Part shown: positions 17,380-26,236 of the stretch, piece after piece
How the letters are laid out: each line of letters starts with the position of its first letter
How positions within the stretch are numbered: the first letter of the stretch is position 1
Source: Compostibacter hankyongensis
Lineage (GTDB): Bacteria > Bacteroidota > Bacteroidia > Chitinophagales > Chitinophagaceae
Direction of reading: 5' to 3'
Length of the DNA stretch: 64,000 bases
NCBI RefSeq assembly: GCF_039541075.1
Contig: NZ_BAABFN010000002.1
Location: forward strand, 434,001-498,000
Translations under genes and position numbers: made by a program
Notes under the pieces: generated by a model
Databases searched by the model: none
What the model saw: the letters and a program-made list of their open reading frames with translations, nothing else
Told to the model about the DNA's origin: nothing

Positions 17380-17472
17380 ATTTCTGATTTGAGATTTCTG
17401 ATTTGAAGTTTGAGATTCATTCTTTTATTTTCATTAAAATGCCTTTTGCCTTTCACCCTGCACCTTTTACCC
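17380..17472 (-). repeat. Intergenic repeat patch: tandem ATTTCTGATTTGA words plus GGCATTTT element
   Basis: ATTTCTGATTTGA occurs twice in tandem (17380-17392 and 17394-17406), followed by variants of the same word. Next to it, read on the minus strand, the purine-rich GGTAAAAGG...GGCAAAAGGCATTTT element follows the stop codon of the permease directly. It fills the 118-bp gap between permease and ATPase genes. Confidence 0.6.
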
Positions 17473-19827
17473 CTATTCGCTTCTCAGGCTTTTCACCGGG
17501 TTGGCTGTGGCGGCCTTGACGGCCTGGTAGCTTACGGTTATCAGCGCGATCAGCAGGGCCAGGACACCGGCGGCGAGGAAGATTCCTATGCCGGGATGTA
17601 TCCGGTAAGCAAATTCCTGCAGCCATTTATACATCATCCACCAGGCAACGGGGGACGCAATAATAATGGCCAGGAGGATCAGCTTTAAAAAATCGCTGCT
17701 GATCATGAGGGCGATCCCGGATATGCTGGCGCCGAGCACTTTCCGGATACCGATCTCCTTTGTCCGCTGGTGCGCCGTGAGAATGGCCAGCCCGAAGAGT
17801 CCCAGACATGAGATGAATACGGTGAGCAGGGCGAAGACCCGGGAGAGCCGTCCGATGCGCTGCTCATCGCTGAATTTTTTATTGTATTCTTCATCCACAA
17901 AACGGTATTCGAACGGATAGGCCGGGTTGTATTTTTTAAAAACATCTCCGATCCTGCTTATCGTGTAGGAAAGCGGCTGACGGGGATTTAGCCGGATATT
18001 GACGCGGTAAGCCCAGGTATCGCTGCTTTTTATGATGACCGGGTTCACCGGTTGGTAGGGCGAGCCGATAATAAAATCTTTTACTACGCCGACCACCTTC
18101 CAGGTAAAGCCCCCTTCTTTAATCAGCTGTCCTACCGGCGTTTTAAAGCCAATCGCCTTCACCGCCGATTCGTTTAACAGGCAGGCGTTGGAATCGGCGG
18201 GGAAGGCGGAAAGGTCAATATCCCTGCCGGCCAGAAGCTTGATCCCGAATGTCTTTACAAAGTCGCCGGTGGTGGCCATGAGGTCGAAGCTGACGCGTGT
18301 GTCAGGATCCTTTCCGGACCAGCTGAAGCCGGTGGAGCTGCTTCCGTTGGTCGTAATGGACAGGCTGCTTTTGCATACAGCGGCAGCTACCCCGCTGTTC
18401 AGGAGATCGTTTTTGATGAGCGGATAGTTTTTCCGGATGTCGCCGTTAATATCCAGCTCGAGCAGGTTATTTTCTGCATAACCATTATCCCGTTGCTGGG
18501 CATAGCGGATCTGCCGGTAGATGATCAGCGTGCTGATGATCAGTATGATCGAGACGGTAAACTGGGTAACCACCAGCATCTTCCGGGGAGTCACCAGGGT
18601 CTTTGTATTCAAAGGGCCGCCTTTCAGAACCTTCACCGGCTGAAAAGAGGAAAGGAAGATGGCCGGATAGCTTCCGGCGAGCACTCCTGTAATCAATATG
18701 AAGGCCACGCCGGCCAGCCAGAGATACGGATTCCCGTAGTTCAGGCTGAGGTGCCTGCCGGTAAGATCGTTAAAGGCCGGGAGGAACAACAGGACCCAGA
18801 GCCAGGCCAGGATGCCGGCTACCAGAACCAGCAGCGTAGACTCTCCGAAGAACTGCAGGATCAGGCTGCGCTTGGAGGCCCCTGTTACTTTACGTACACC
18901 GATCTCCCGGGCCCGCCGTTCGCCGCCCGCCGTGCTCAGGTTCATAAAATTGATACAGGCGATTAATAAAAGCAGGGCCGCAACGATCCCCAGCAGCCGG
19001 ACCATGCGTATGCGCCCCCCGGCAGGATAACCGTTCTCGAAATGATCGTACAGATGCCAGCGGCTGATCGGGTAGAGAAATATCCGCGTGTCTGTCGACC
19101 CGGTGTATTGCCGGTAAATATTTTCAATTTTCCGGTTCGCCGCCGCAGCAGATATATCCGGGCGAAGTACGACATAGGTATTATAGCTGGGGGCTTCCCA
19201 TCCCGGTATCCTGTAAGTTTCTTTAAGATGGGCCCAGGGTAGCAGGTATTCAAAATCAAATTGCGTATTGGCCGGGAGATCTTTAAGCACTCCGGTTACT
19301 TTCAGGGTTGTCGTATCATCCAGCCGTATCATCCTGTTGATCGGGTCCTGATCACCGAATAGCTTTCTGGCAAGCTTCCGGGTGATCACTATGGCATTTA
19401 CATCATCCAAAGCATGCCCGGCGTTGCCTTCCAGCAGCGGGAAGCTGAACATCGTCAGAAAAGCCGCATCTACGCTCAGACCGGTAGCGGTAAGCCGCTG
19501 CTCCTTATAATTGAACAGGTGGGGTTCCGGCCAGTAGGTGCGGGCAAATGCCTGGATTTCGGGAAAATCTTTCTTAAGCGCCGGTCCCAGCGGAGCCGCC
19601 GTTATATCCCAGGCGCTGGTTTTTCCCTCGTAAGTAGAGCGGTTCCATACTTTATACAGCACATCCCTGTTGGCGTGGAAGCGGTCGAAGCTCAGCTCAT
19701 TGCCGATCCAAAGTACGATCAGCATGGCCGCTGCCATACTAACGGATAATCCGGCGATATTGATAAGAGAGAAACCCTTATTTCTCCAGATGTTGCGCCA
19801 TGCCGTCTTGAAAAAGTTCCTGAACAT
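17473..19827 (-). CDS. ABC transporter permease, two MacB-PCD/FtsX modules, copy 2
   Basis: A 784-residue inner-membrane permease. It begins MFRNFFKTAWRNIWRNKGFSL, the usual N-terminus of this Bacteroidota family, so the ATG at 19827 is chosen over an in-frame start at 19899 that falls in repeat-like sequence. It has a first transmembrane helix, a large periplasmic domain, an FtsX core of three helices (with RRAREIGVRKVTGAS), then a second periplasmic domain and a second FtsX core ending in RTKEIGIRKVLGAS and VKSLRSE. Such proteins pump lipoproteins, peptides or drugs through adaptor and TolC partners. It is a paralogue of the permease at 20749-23127. Confidence 0.9.
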   Translation of the reverse strand: MFRNFFKTAWRNIWRNKGFSLINIAGLSVSMAAAMLIVLWIGNELSFDRFHANRDVLYKVWNRSTYEGKTSAWDITAAPLGPALKKDFPEIQAFARTYWPEPHLFNYKEQRLTATGLSVDAAFLTMFSFPLLEGNAGHALDDVNAIVITRKLARKLFGDQDPINRMIRLDDTTTLKVTGVLKDLPANTQFDFEYLLPWAHLKETYRIPGWEAPSYNTYVVLRPDISAAAANRKIENIYRQYTGSTDTRIFLYPISRWHLYDHFENGYPAGGRIRMVRLLGIVAALLLLIACINFMNLSTAGGERRAREIGVRKVTGASKRSLILQFFGESTLLVLVAGILAWLWVLLFLPAFNDLTGRHLSLNYGNPYLWLAGVAFILITGVLAGSYPAIFLSSFQPVKVLKGGPLNTKTLVTPRKMLVVTQFTVSIILIISTLIIYRQIRYAQQRDNGYAENNLLELDINGDIRKNYPLIKNDLLNSGVAAAVCKSSLSITTNGSSSTGFSWSGKDPDTRVSFDLMATTGDFVKTFGIKLLAGRDIDLSAFPADSNACLLNESAVKAIGFKTPVGQLIKEGGFTWKVVGVVKDFIIGSPYQPVNPVIIKSSDTWAYRVNIRLNPRQPLSYTISRIGDVFKKYNPAYPFEYRFVDEEYNKKFSDEQRIGRLSRVFALLTVFISCLGLFGLAILTAHQRTKEIGIRKVLGASISGIALMISSDFLKLILLAIIIASPVAWWMMYKWLQEFAYRIHPGIGIFLAAGVLALLIALITVSYQAVKAATANPVKSLRSE

Positions 19828-19903
19828 TTCCCGTTCCCGGTTTGAGATTGCTGAGTTGAAGCTTGAGTTTCTGGATGATCCCGACAATTCCGGGAACATA
19901 TTT

Positions 19904-20590
19904 TTATATCAGGATGTCCTCCAGCACCGTCTGTCCGTCGAGCATGCGTACGGTGCGGTGACTGTAGCGGGCGTCGTGCTCGGAGTGGGTTACCATAATA
20001 ATGGTGGTGCCGGCCGTGTTGAGGTCGGTGAGCAGCTGCATCACCTCGTTACCATTGCTCGAGTCCAGGTTACCCGTCGGTTCGTCGGCCAGGATCAGCT
20101 TGGGATTGTTGACCACAGCGCGGGCGATGGCCACCCTTTGCTGCTGTCCGCCGGAGAGCTGCTGGGGAAAATGGTTGCGGCGGTGCATGATCTGCATCCG
20201 GTCCAGCACCTCTTCTACCTTGCTCTTCCGTTCGCCGGCTTTTACGCCCGTGTAGATCAGCGGCAGCTCTACGTTTTCAAATACGGTCAGCTCATCGATA
20301 AGGTTAAAGCTCTGAAAGACGAAACCGATATTGTGCTTACGCAGCTGCGCCCGCTTACGTTCGTTGAAGCGGGCCACCTCGATGCCGTTGAAGACAAAGC
20401 TGCCGTTATCCGGGTCGTCCAGCAGGCCGAGGATATTCATGAGGGTGGTTTTGCCGCAGCCGGAGGGCCCCATGATCGCGACGAACTCCCCCTCTCCCAC
20501 TTCCAGGGAAAGCTTGTTCAGGGCCACGGTCTCTACCTCTTCGGTACGATAGGTTTTTTCGAGGTCGGTAATCTTTATCATGTTGTTCAT
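19904..20590 (-). CDS. ABC transporter ATP-binding protein (MacB/LolD type), first copy
   Basis: A 228-residue ATPase with Walker A GPSGCGKTT, signature LSGGQQQRVAIARAVV and Walker B LILADEPTGNL, matching MacB/LolD-type subunits. An ATG at 20590 is preferred; another at 20581 is possible and a longer frame starts at 20617. It lies between the two large FtsX permease genes, with a 158-bp gap containing a composite repeat before it. The two ATPases and two permeases suggest either a heteromeric exporter or two exporters sharing one adaptor and one outer membrane channel. Confidence 0.93.
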   Translation of the reverse strand: MNNMIKITDLEKTYRTEEVETVALNKLSLEVGEGEFVAIMGPSGCGKTTLMNILGLLDDPDNGSFVFNGIEVARFNERKRAQLRKHNIGFVFQSFNLIDELTVFENVELPLIYTGVKAGERKSKVEEVLDRMQIMHRRNHFPQQLSGGQQQRVAIARAVVNNPKLILADEPTGNLDSSNGNEVMQLLTDLNTAGTTIIMVTHSEHDARYSHRTVRMLDGQTVLEDILI

Positions 20591-20620
20591 ATTTTTAATT
20601 TCTCGTTTCCGGTTCAATAG

Positions 20621-20740
20621 TCTAAGGTCTAAGGTTTAACGTCTAAAGTTAATCTGACTGAAAAGGAATCTTAGACGTTAGACCTTGAACTTTAAACCTA
20701 AATGCCATTCACCTTTCTCCCTTTACCTTTAACCTTTTAT
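20621..20740 (-). repeat. Composite intergenic repeat, copy 2
   Basis: Opposite orientation to the copy at 6766-6852. It contains a near-palindrome with perfect 10-bp arms TAACGTCTAA (20637-20646) and TTAGACGTTA (20671-20680), a loop related to that of copy 1 (ATCTGACTG here, ATCTGTCTG there), and then, on the minus strand before it, the purine-rich GGGAGAAAGGTGAATGGCATT tail. It lies just 3' of the permease gene, the same relative position as copy 1 has to the Smr gene. Confidence 0.7.
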
Positions 20741-20748
20741 GTTCACCG

Positions 20749-23127
20749 CTATTCGGTCCGCAGGCTTTTCACCGGATTGGCGAGGGCGGCGCGGATGGCC
20801 TGAAAGCTCACTGTCGCCAGCGCGATCAGGATGGCCGACAAGCCGGCCACCAGGAATATCCACCAGCTGACCCTTGTCCGGTAGGCGAAATTATTCAGCC
20901 AGCTGCTCATTCCCCACCAGGCCAGAGGAATGGCCGCCACGATAGCTATCAGCACCAGCCTGAGAAAATCGACGGACAACAGGGCGGTGACGTTTCCTAC
21001 GGTTGCGCCCAGCACTTTGCGGATACCCACCTCTTTTATCCTGACCTGCGCGGTATAGGTGGCCAGGCCGAACAGTCCCAGACAAGAGATAAAGATGGCA
21101 ATGGCGGCAAACAGGTTAAACAGCATGCCGGTGCGCTGGTCCGATCTATATTGCTCTTCAAATTGTTTATCCAGAAAGCTGTAGCTGAAAGGCATATAGC
21201 CGGCATATTTCTTATACTCCTTCTCCGTAGTGGCAATAGCTTGTTTTGCGCCGGTTGCCGTGGTCCTTACATAAAGGATATTTCCACGGAACCAGGAAAA
21301 CAGCAGCATCGGTTCGATAGTCGCTTTCAGGGACTGGAAGTTAAAATCCTTTACCACCCCTATGATGGTTCCTTTTCTGTTGTGAAAGCTGATGGGCTGC
21401 CCGGTGTAAGGCGGCTTCAAGCCCATCTTCTTTACCGCCGTTTCATTGAGGATATAGTGGTTACTATCTGCCGGCGTACCGGACAGACCTCCTCCTTCGA
21501 GGTACTGTATCTTCAGGGTGGGAATAAAGTCCTTATCGATATTGGCCTGTGAAATCATCATGTTGACATTGTCAGGCTTTCCCTGCCACTCGATATCGCT
21601 TGTGGAACTCCAAAAATCGGATAGATCATATATATTGGAGATTGACACATTCAGGATGTCCGGCTGCCGGAGTAGCTCCTGCTTTACCACGTCGATATGG
21701 TTTACAACGTCCGAAGTAAGCGGCACGCGGAATACATAGCTTTTGTCAAAGCCCAGATCCTTGTTCCGGATATAGCCCATCTGTCGGCTGATCACCAGGG
21801 TACTGATGATCAGCACAACGGAGATGACGAACTGGAATATCACCAGCATTTTCCGGAATAAGGTGGTCCCCAGTCCCGGACTGAGCTTTCCTTTCAGGGA
21901 TCGTATGGGATTAAAAGAAGACAGGAGAATGGCCGGATAAATACTGGAAACTAGCAGGGTGCCCAGGATAGCCCAACCGATCACTTTCCACATCTGCATA
22001 TCCGCCAGGGTAAAATGCAGCGTCTTGTCCGAAATACGGTTATACAGGGGCATCAGCAGCGCCATCAGCCCTATGGCGATCAAGGCGGCCAGGCAAAACA
22101 ACAAAAAAGTTTCGATAAAAAACTGAAAAAACAACTGTCTTTTTGCCGCTCCCACGATCTTGCGGATGCTGACTTCCCGGGCACGCACCAGGGATCGGGC
22201 GGTGGAAAGGTTCACATAGTTGATGCCCGCGATCAGCAGCAGCAGGATACCGACCAGCATAAAGATGCGGACCATTTTCAGCTTTGCGTCATTGCCGTCG
22301 GTACCGGTAAGATGAATGCTGCTCAGTGGATGTAATTGAAAATTGCTCTGGCTGTCGCCATTCCGCGCTTTTTTATACGCTTCAGAAAAAGCCCGGCCTG
22401 TTTTTACCGGATCGGCACCCGGGCGGAGCTTTACAAAATCTCGGAAATTATAATCTCCCAGGTCCTGATCGATGGTCTTCCATTCTCCGTTGCCCCCGTT
22501 GGCGGTAAATTGCCGTCCGTAATAGCCCATAGGAAAGAGCGCGTCGTAATGCAGGCTGGAGTTCTGCGGAAAATCCTGCAATACCCCGGTCACCCTGAAA
22601 TTATTTTTTTGGAATACGAGCGTTTTGCCCATGGCAGCCGCGGCGCTTCCAAAGAATTTTTCTGCTGTGGATTGCGTGACGACGACGGCGTTGTTGTCCG
22701 GAAACAGCGTCGCCTTGCTGCCATACAACAACCGGAAGTCGAATATCCGGAAGAAAGTGCTGTCCACAAAGGCCGTTTGGTGCCCGTCAATTACCTTGTC
22801 ATGTGCAACGTCTGAAAGGACCTGGTCCACATCCGGCAGGATCCTTACCAGCGACTCCACCTCCGGCATGGACCGGGAAAAGACGGACAGCGGTCCCGGT
22901 ATGCCATCTACAGTCATTTCTTTGCCGTTGGCCTTGAAATGCGCGCTGAGCTGATAGATGTCCCGGTAGTCCTTGTGAAACCTGTCAAAGCTCAGCTCAT
23001 CCTGCACCCAAAGCAGCACCATGATGCCTGCGGCAAGACCGATCGCCAGCCCGCTGATGTTGATCAGACTGTAGAAACGGTTCGCCTTCAGATTTTTCCA
23101 GGCTGTTCTAAAATGGTGCTTGATCAT
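20749..23127 (-). CDS. ABC transporter permease, two MacB-PCD/FtsX modules, copy 1
   Basis: A 792-residue inner-membrane permease, paralogous to the one at 17473-19827 over its whole length. Features include the N-terminal MIKHHFRTAWKNLKANRFYSL, a first periplasmic domain, an FtsX core with RAREVSIRKIVGAAKRQL, a second periplasmic domain and a second core with VRIKEVGIRKVLGAT, ending ANPVKSLRTE. It follows the adaptor gene on the minus strand, separated by a 271-bp gap filled with structured repeats. Together with the adjacent ATPases, the adaptor and the TolC-like protein it forms a predicted tripartite exporter. Confidence 0.9.
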   Translation of the reverse strand: MIKHHFRTAWKNLKANRFYSLINISGLAIGLAAGIMVLLWVQDELSFDRFHKDYRDIYQLSAHFKANGKEMTVDGIPGPLSVFSRSMPEVESLVRILPDVDQVLSDVAHDKVIDGHQTAFVDSTFFRIFDFRLLYGSKATLFPDNNAVVVTQSTAEKFFGSAAAAMGKTLVFQKNNFRVTGVLQDFPQNSSLHYDALFPMGYYGRQFTANGGNGEWKTIDQDLGDYNFRDFVKLRPGADPVKTGRAFSEAYKKARNGDSQSNFQLHPLSSIHLTGTDGNDAKLKMVRIFMLVGILLLLIAGINYVNLSTARSLVRAREVSIRKIVGAAKRQLFFQFFIETFLLFCLAALIAIGLMALLMPLYNRISDKTLHFTLADMQMWKVIGWAILGTLLVSSIYPAILLSSFNPIRSLKGKLSPGLGTTLFRKMLVIFQFVISVVLIISTLVISRQMGYIRNKDLGFDKSYVFRVPLTSDVVNHIDVVKQELLRQPDILNVSISNIYDLSDFWSSTSDIEWQGKPDNVNMMISQANIDKDFIPTLKIQYLEGGGLSGTPADSNHYILNETAVKKMGLKPPYTGQPISFHNRKGTIIGVVKDFNFQSLKATIEPMLLFSWFRGNILYVRTTATGAKQAIATTEKEYKKYAGYMPFSYSFLDKQFEEQYRSDQRTGMLFNLFAAIAIFISCLGLFGLATYTAQVRIKEVGIRKVLGATVGNVTALLSVDFLRLVLIAIVAAIPLAWWGMSSWLNNFAYRTRVSWWIFLVAGLSAILIALATVSFQAIRAALANPVKSLRTE

Positions 23128-23174
23128 GGTCAGTTTCCGGTTTGAGGTTTATCTCGCGCACTATGATTTTTAAA

Positions 23175-23313
23175 GGTCTCAATGAAACGAAGTTCGGCAA
23201 CGCCATTTAAAAATAATTCGATCCCGTTGCCAATGCTGCGCCTTTCTGGTTTCCGGTTGATTTGATGATTTGGTAATGGAGTAATCATCAAACGCGGAGC
23301 GTTCATTGAGACC
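23175..23313. repeat. Nested inverted-repeat element between adaptor and permease genes
   Basis: Outer perfect 12-bp arms GGTCTCAATGAA (23175-23186) and TTCATTGAGACC (23302-23313) enclose two further perfect inverted repeats: GGCAACG (23196-23202) with CGTTGCC (23225-23231), and TTTGATGATT with AATCATCAAA near 23261-23292. No coding potential is seen. Size and ends resemble a small non-autonomous element or a structured RNA. Confidence 0.5.
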
Positions 23314-23365
23314 ACTAAAGATCATTGTGCACGAAATAAATTAGCACATCATCAAATTTTCAAAT

Positions 23366-23398
23366 CATTAAAATGCCCTTTACCTTTCGCCTTTTACC
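23366..23398 (-). repeat. Purine-rich GGCATTTT intergenic repeat after the adaptor gene
   Basis: On the minus strand the adaptor stop codon is followed at once by GGTAAAAGGCGAAAGG and then AAAGGGCATTTTAA. The same kind of tail follows the permease genes at 17472 and 20748. Confidence 0.6.
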
Positions 23399-24652
23399 TC
23401 AGTTTTTCAAATTCAGCTCCTGCACGTCGCCGTAATTCTCATAGCTGGAAGTAACGACCCGGTCGCCGGGCTGAAGCCCCTGCAGCACTTCATAATAATC
23501 CGGGTTTTGCCGGCCCAGCTGTATGTCGGTCTTATACGCCGTCTGTCCGTCCTTGCTCAGCTTGAAGATCCAGTTGCCCCCCGTCTGCTGATAAAATCCG
23601 CCGCGCGGCAGCAGCAGCGCCTGCGTTTCATCGCTGAGGGCCAGCCTGATCTGCAGGGTTTGGCCCCGCCGGATGCCTTTTGGCGCTTTCCCCGCGAATT
23701 CCATATCGACCTGAAAGCGGCCGTCGGTGACCTGGGTATATACCTTTTTTATCTTCAGCGTATAGGTGGAATCGGCGAAGGTAAAGTCGCCCATCAGCCC
23801 GGTAAAGATGCGGGAAATATAATGCTCGTCCACATCCACCCGTACCTTAAAGCCTCCCAGCACATCGATCTGACCCAGACGGGTACCCTTGGGAATACTT
23901 TGCCCTACTTCGGCATCCAGGGAGGTCAGCTGTCCGTCCACCGGCGCGCGTACGATCAGGTCGCCCACTTTTTTCCGCATCAGCTTCAGGGCGTTCTGCG
24001 AACCTTCGTAGGATTGCTGGGACTGATCGAGCTGTTGCCTGTTGGTAAGTGAGTCCTTCTCAAGGATCTGCTGCATCAGCTTCTTTTTCTGCAGCTGATA
24101 GTTATATTCGTTTACAGCCTGCTGGTATTCCTGCGAGCCGATCACCTTTTCCGCATACAGGTGCTTATCCAGCTTATAGATACGTTCGGCCTCTTTCAGG
24201 TTGTTTTCCGCATCCGTCATCAGGTTCTGGTTGTTGATGGTATTCTGCTGGGAAGCGTTCCGGGAAATCTGCATCTGGGTCAGCAGGTTGTACACGTTCG
24301 TCTGCTGGTTTACCAGCTCCAGCTCCAGGTCGGTATTGGACAGTCGCAGGATGGGCTGGTCTTTTTTCATGATGGTGCCGTCATCCACGTATTTCTCCTC
24401 TACCCTTCCTCCCTCCAGCGCATCCAGGTAGATGGTGGTCAGGGGCAGCACCACCCCGTTCACCGGGATGAACTCCTGAAAGGTCCCCTTCTTAACCGTG
24501 CTGACAGTGATCCTTTCCGTTTCCACATTCAGCCGCGACTTGCCGCCGGTAAAATAAATGCTTGCCCCGATGAGCAATACAATGCCGGTAATGCCGCCGA
24601 TCATCAGTATTCGTTTCTTTGACCATCTTTTTTTGGGAAGTACTCTGTCCAC
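23399..24652 (-). CDS. HlyD/RND-type periplasmic adaptor protein
   Basis: A 417-residue membrane fusion protein. It starts at a GTG (24652), since an in-frame stop lies shortly upstream and the next ATG falls inside the membrane anchor. An N-terminal basic stretch (PKKRWSKKR) precedes one transmembrane helix (ILMIGGITGIVLLIGASIYF). A biotinyl-lipoyl-like half, a long coiled-coil hairpin with many Gln, Asn and Leu residues (residues about 115-225), the second lipoyl half (DLIVRAPVDGQLTSLDAEVGQ) and a beta-barrel region follow. It would link the FtsX permeases to the TolC-like channel. It is the first gene of the export operon and is divergent from the NtrC-type regulator. Confidence 0.92.
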   Translation of the reverse strand: MDRVLPKKRWSKKRILMIGGITGIVLLIGASIYFTGGKSRLNVETERITVSTVKKGTFQEFIPVNGVVLPLTTIYLDALEGGRVEEKYVDDGTIMKKDQPILRLSNTDLELELVNQQTNVYNLLTQMQISRNASQQNTINNQNLMTDAENNLKEAERIYKLDKHLYAEKVIGSQEYQQAVNEYNYQLQKKKLMQQILEKDSLTNRQQLDQSQQSYEGSQNALKLMRKKVGDLIVRAPVDGQLTSLDAEVGQSIPKGTRLGQIDVLGGFKVRVDVDEHYISRIFTGLMGDFTFADSTYTLKIKKVYTQVTDGRFQVDMEFAGKAPKGIRRGQTLQIRLALSDETQALLLPRGGFYQQTGGNWIFKLSKDGQTAYKTDIQLGRQNPDYYEVLQGLQPGDRVVTSSYENYGDVQELNLKN

Positions 24653-24880
24653 TGCTTATTTTTTTGTCTTTGCCCTTATGCTATACAAGTCGTGCCAAAA
24701 TACTAAACAATTGTAAATTAAAAACATATACATTGCTAAATTTAATACCATGTCCGGTTCCGATACAGCGGGTGTACGGTTTTGATACAGCCTTTATATC
24801 CGGGTTTCCGGGGCGGTCAGAAATTATTGTAATGCCTTCGAAATTATGCTATACTTGCAGAAGCTTCCAAATCCACCGCA

Positions 24881-26236
24881 ATGCTATTAAAACAGGCCAG
24901 GGTGCTGGTAATCGACGACGACCCGGACGTGTTAACAGCCGTCAGGATGCTGCTGAAAACGGAAGCCGGGGAGGTGGTCACCGAGCGCAATCCGGAAAAT
25001 ATCCAATGGCTTTTGTCGCGGCACTCTTTTCAGCTGGTGCTGCTTGATATGAATTTCAACAGCGCAACCAATACTGGGAACGAAGGGCTTTACTGGTTGA
25101 AGCGGTTAAAGGAAATAAGGCCGGATACGGCGGTAATCATGATCACCGCCTATGGGGATATTGACCTCGCCGTGCGTTCCCTCAAGGAGGGGGCGGATGA
25201 TTTTGTCGTCAAGCCCTGGCATAACGAAAAGCTGATCGCCACCTTTCATGATGTGTTGCGGAAAAGAAGTCCGCATGCGGCTCTGCTCCAGGAAGACAGC
25301 GGCGAGATCATCGGCAGCGAGCTGCTGGGCGGCTCCCCCGCCATGGAGGATATCTTTCACAAGATACGGAAGATAGCCCCTACCGACGCCAACATCCTGA
25401 TCCTGGGCGAGAACGGAACCGGGAAAGATCTGATCGCCCGTGCGGTCCATGGAGGATCGCTGCGGGTAGGAAAACCATTCGTAAAGGTAGATGTGGGAGC
25501 GCTGACCTCGGGCTTGTTTGAAAGCGAGCTGTTCGGGTATAAAAAGGGAGCCTTTACGGATGCCACGGAAGACCGCGTAGGCCGTTTCGAGGTAGCCAAC
25601 GGCGGTACGCTTTTTCTGGATGAGATCGGCAACATTTCCCTGCATCAGCAGGCCAAGTTGCTGACGGTGCTTCAGAACCGGCAGGTCGTCCGTCTCGGTA
25701 CGCATGAAACGGTGCCGGTCAACATCCGGCTGATCTGCGCCACCAACCTGCCCATCTCCGAGCTATCCGATGAGCAGCGGTTCCGGAAGGACCTGATCTA
25801 CCGTATCAACACCATCGAGATCGTGGTGCCGCCCCTCCGTGAGCGGGGGGAAGACATCCTGCTGCTGGCCCGCCATTTTGCAAAAAGCTATGCCCGAAAG
25901 TACCTCAAGCCCAGCATTGGTTTCTCCCGGCCGGCAGAGGACAAGCTGATGCAGTATCATTTCCCGGGCAATGTGCGCGAGCTGCAGTATATCATTGAAC
26001 GGGCCGTGATCATGGCGGAAGAGGATGAGCTGCAGGCAAAGGATATCATCTTTTCACCGATAGAATCTTCCAGGCCTTCGGATATTGTACAGGAGGAAAC
26101 CAACCTCGGGGCGGTGGAACGGAATACCATCCTGAAAGTCATCGAAAAAAACAACGGCAACATCACCAGGGCAGCCAAAGAGCTGGGGCTGACCCGCACC
26201 GCGCTGTACCGGCGATTGAGCAAATATGACATTTAA
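24881..26236 (+). CDS. Sigma-54-dependent response regulator (NtrC family), exporter-linked
   Basis: A 451-residue NtrC-type regulator. The receiver domain (about 6-125) has the acidic pair in VIDDDPD and the phospho-acceptor Asp56 in VLLDMNF. The AAA+ domain (about 145-385) has Walker A GENGTGKD, the sigma-54 contact loop GAFTDA and the second conserved motif in GGTLFLDEIGNI. A C-terminal Fis-type helix-turn-helix ends in ITRAAKELGLTRTALYRRLSKY. It therefore should activate RNA polymerase with sigma-54. Its gene overlaps that of the histidine kinase by 11 bp, and both are divergent from the exporter operon, which they probably control. Confidence 0.95.
   Translation: MLLKQARVLVIDDDPDVLTAVRMLLKTEAGEVVTERNPENIQWLLSRHSFQLVLLDMNFNSATNTGNEGLYWLKRLKEIRPDTAVIMITAYGDIDLAVRSLKEGADDFVVKPWHNEKLIATFHDVLRKRSPHAALLQEDSGEIIGSELLGGSPAMEDIFHKIRKIAPTDANILILGENGTGKDLIARAVHGGSLRVGKPFVKVDVGALTSGLFESELFGYKKGAFTDATEDRVGRFEVANGGTLFLDEIGNISLHQQAKLLTVLQNRQVVRLGTHETVPVNIRLICATNLPISELSDEQRFRKDLIYRINTIEIVVPPLRERGEDILLLARHFAKSYARKYLKPSIGFSRPAEDKLMQYHFPGNVRELQYIIERAVIMAEEDELQAKDIIFSPIESSRPSDIVQEETNLGAVERNTILKVIEKNNGNITRAAKELGLTRTALYRRLSKYDI

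Noticed and set aside
24653..24720. Possible sigma-54 promoter for the adaptor gene (TGGCAC on the minus strand at 24692-24697)
   Set aside because: The TGGCAC element is perfect, but the -12-like TTGT starts two bases too early and no GC lies at the required distance. Sigma-54 promoters rarely tolerate this spacing, so it was not annotated.
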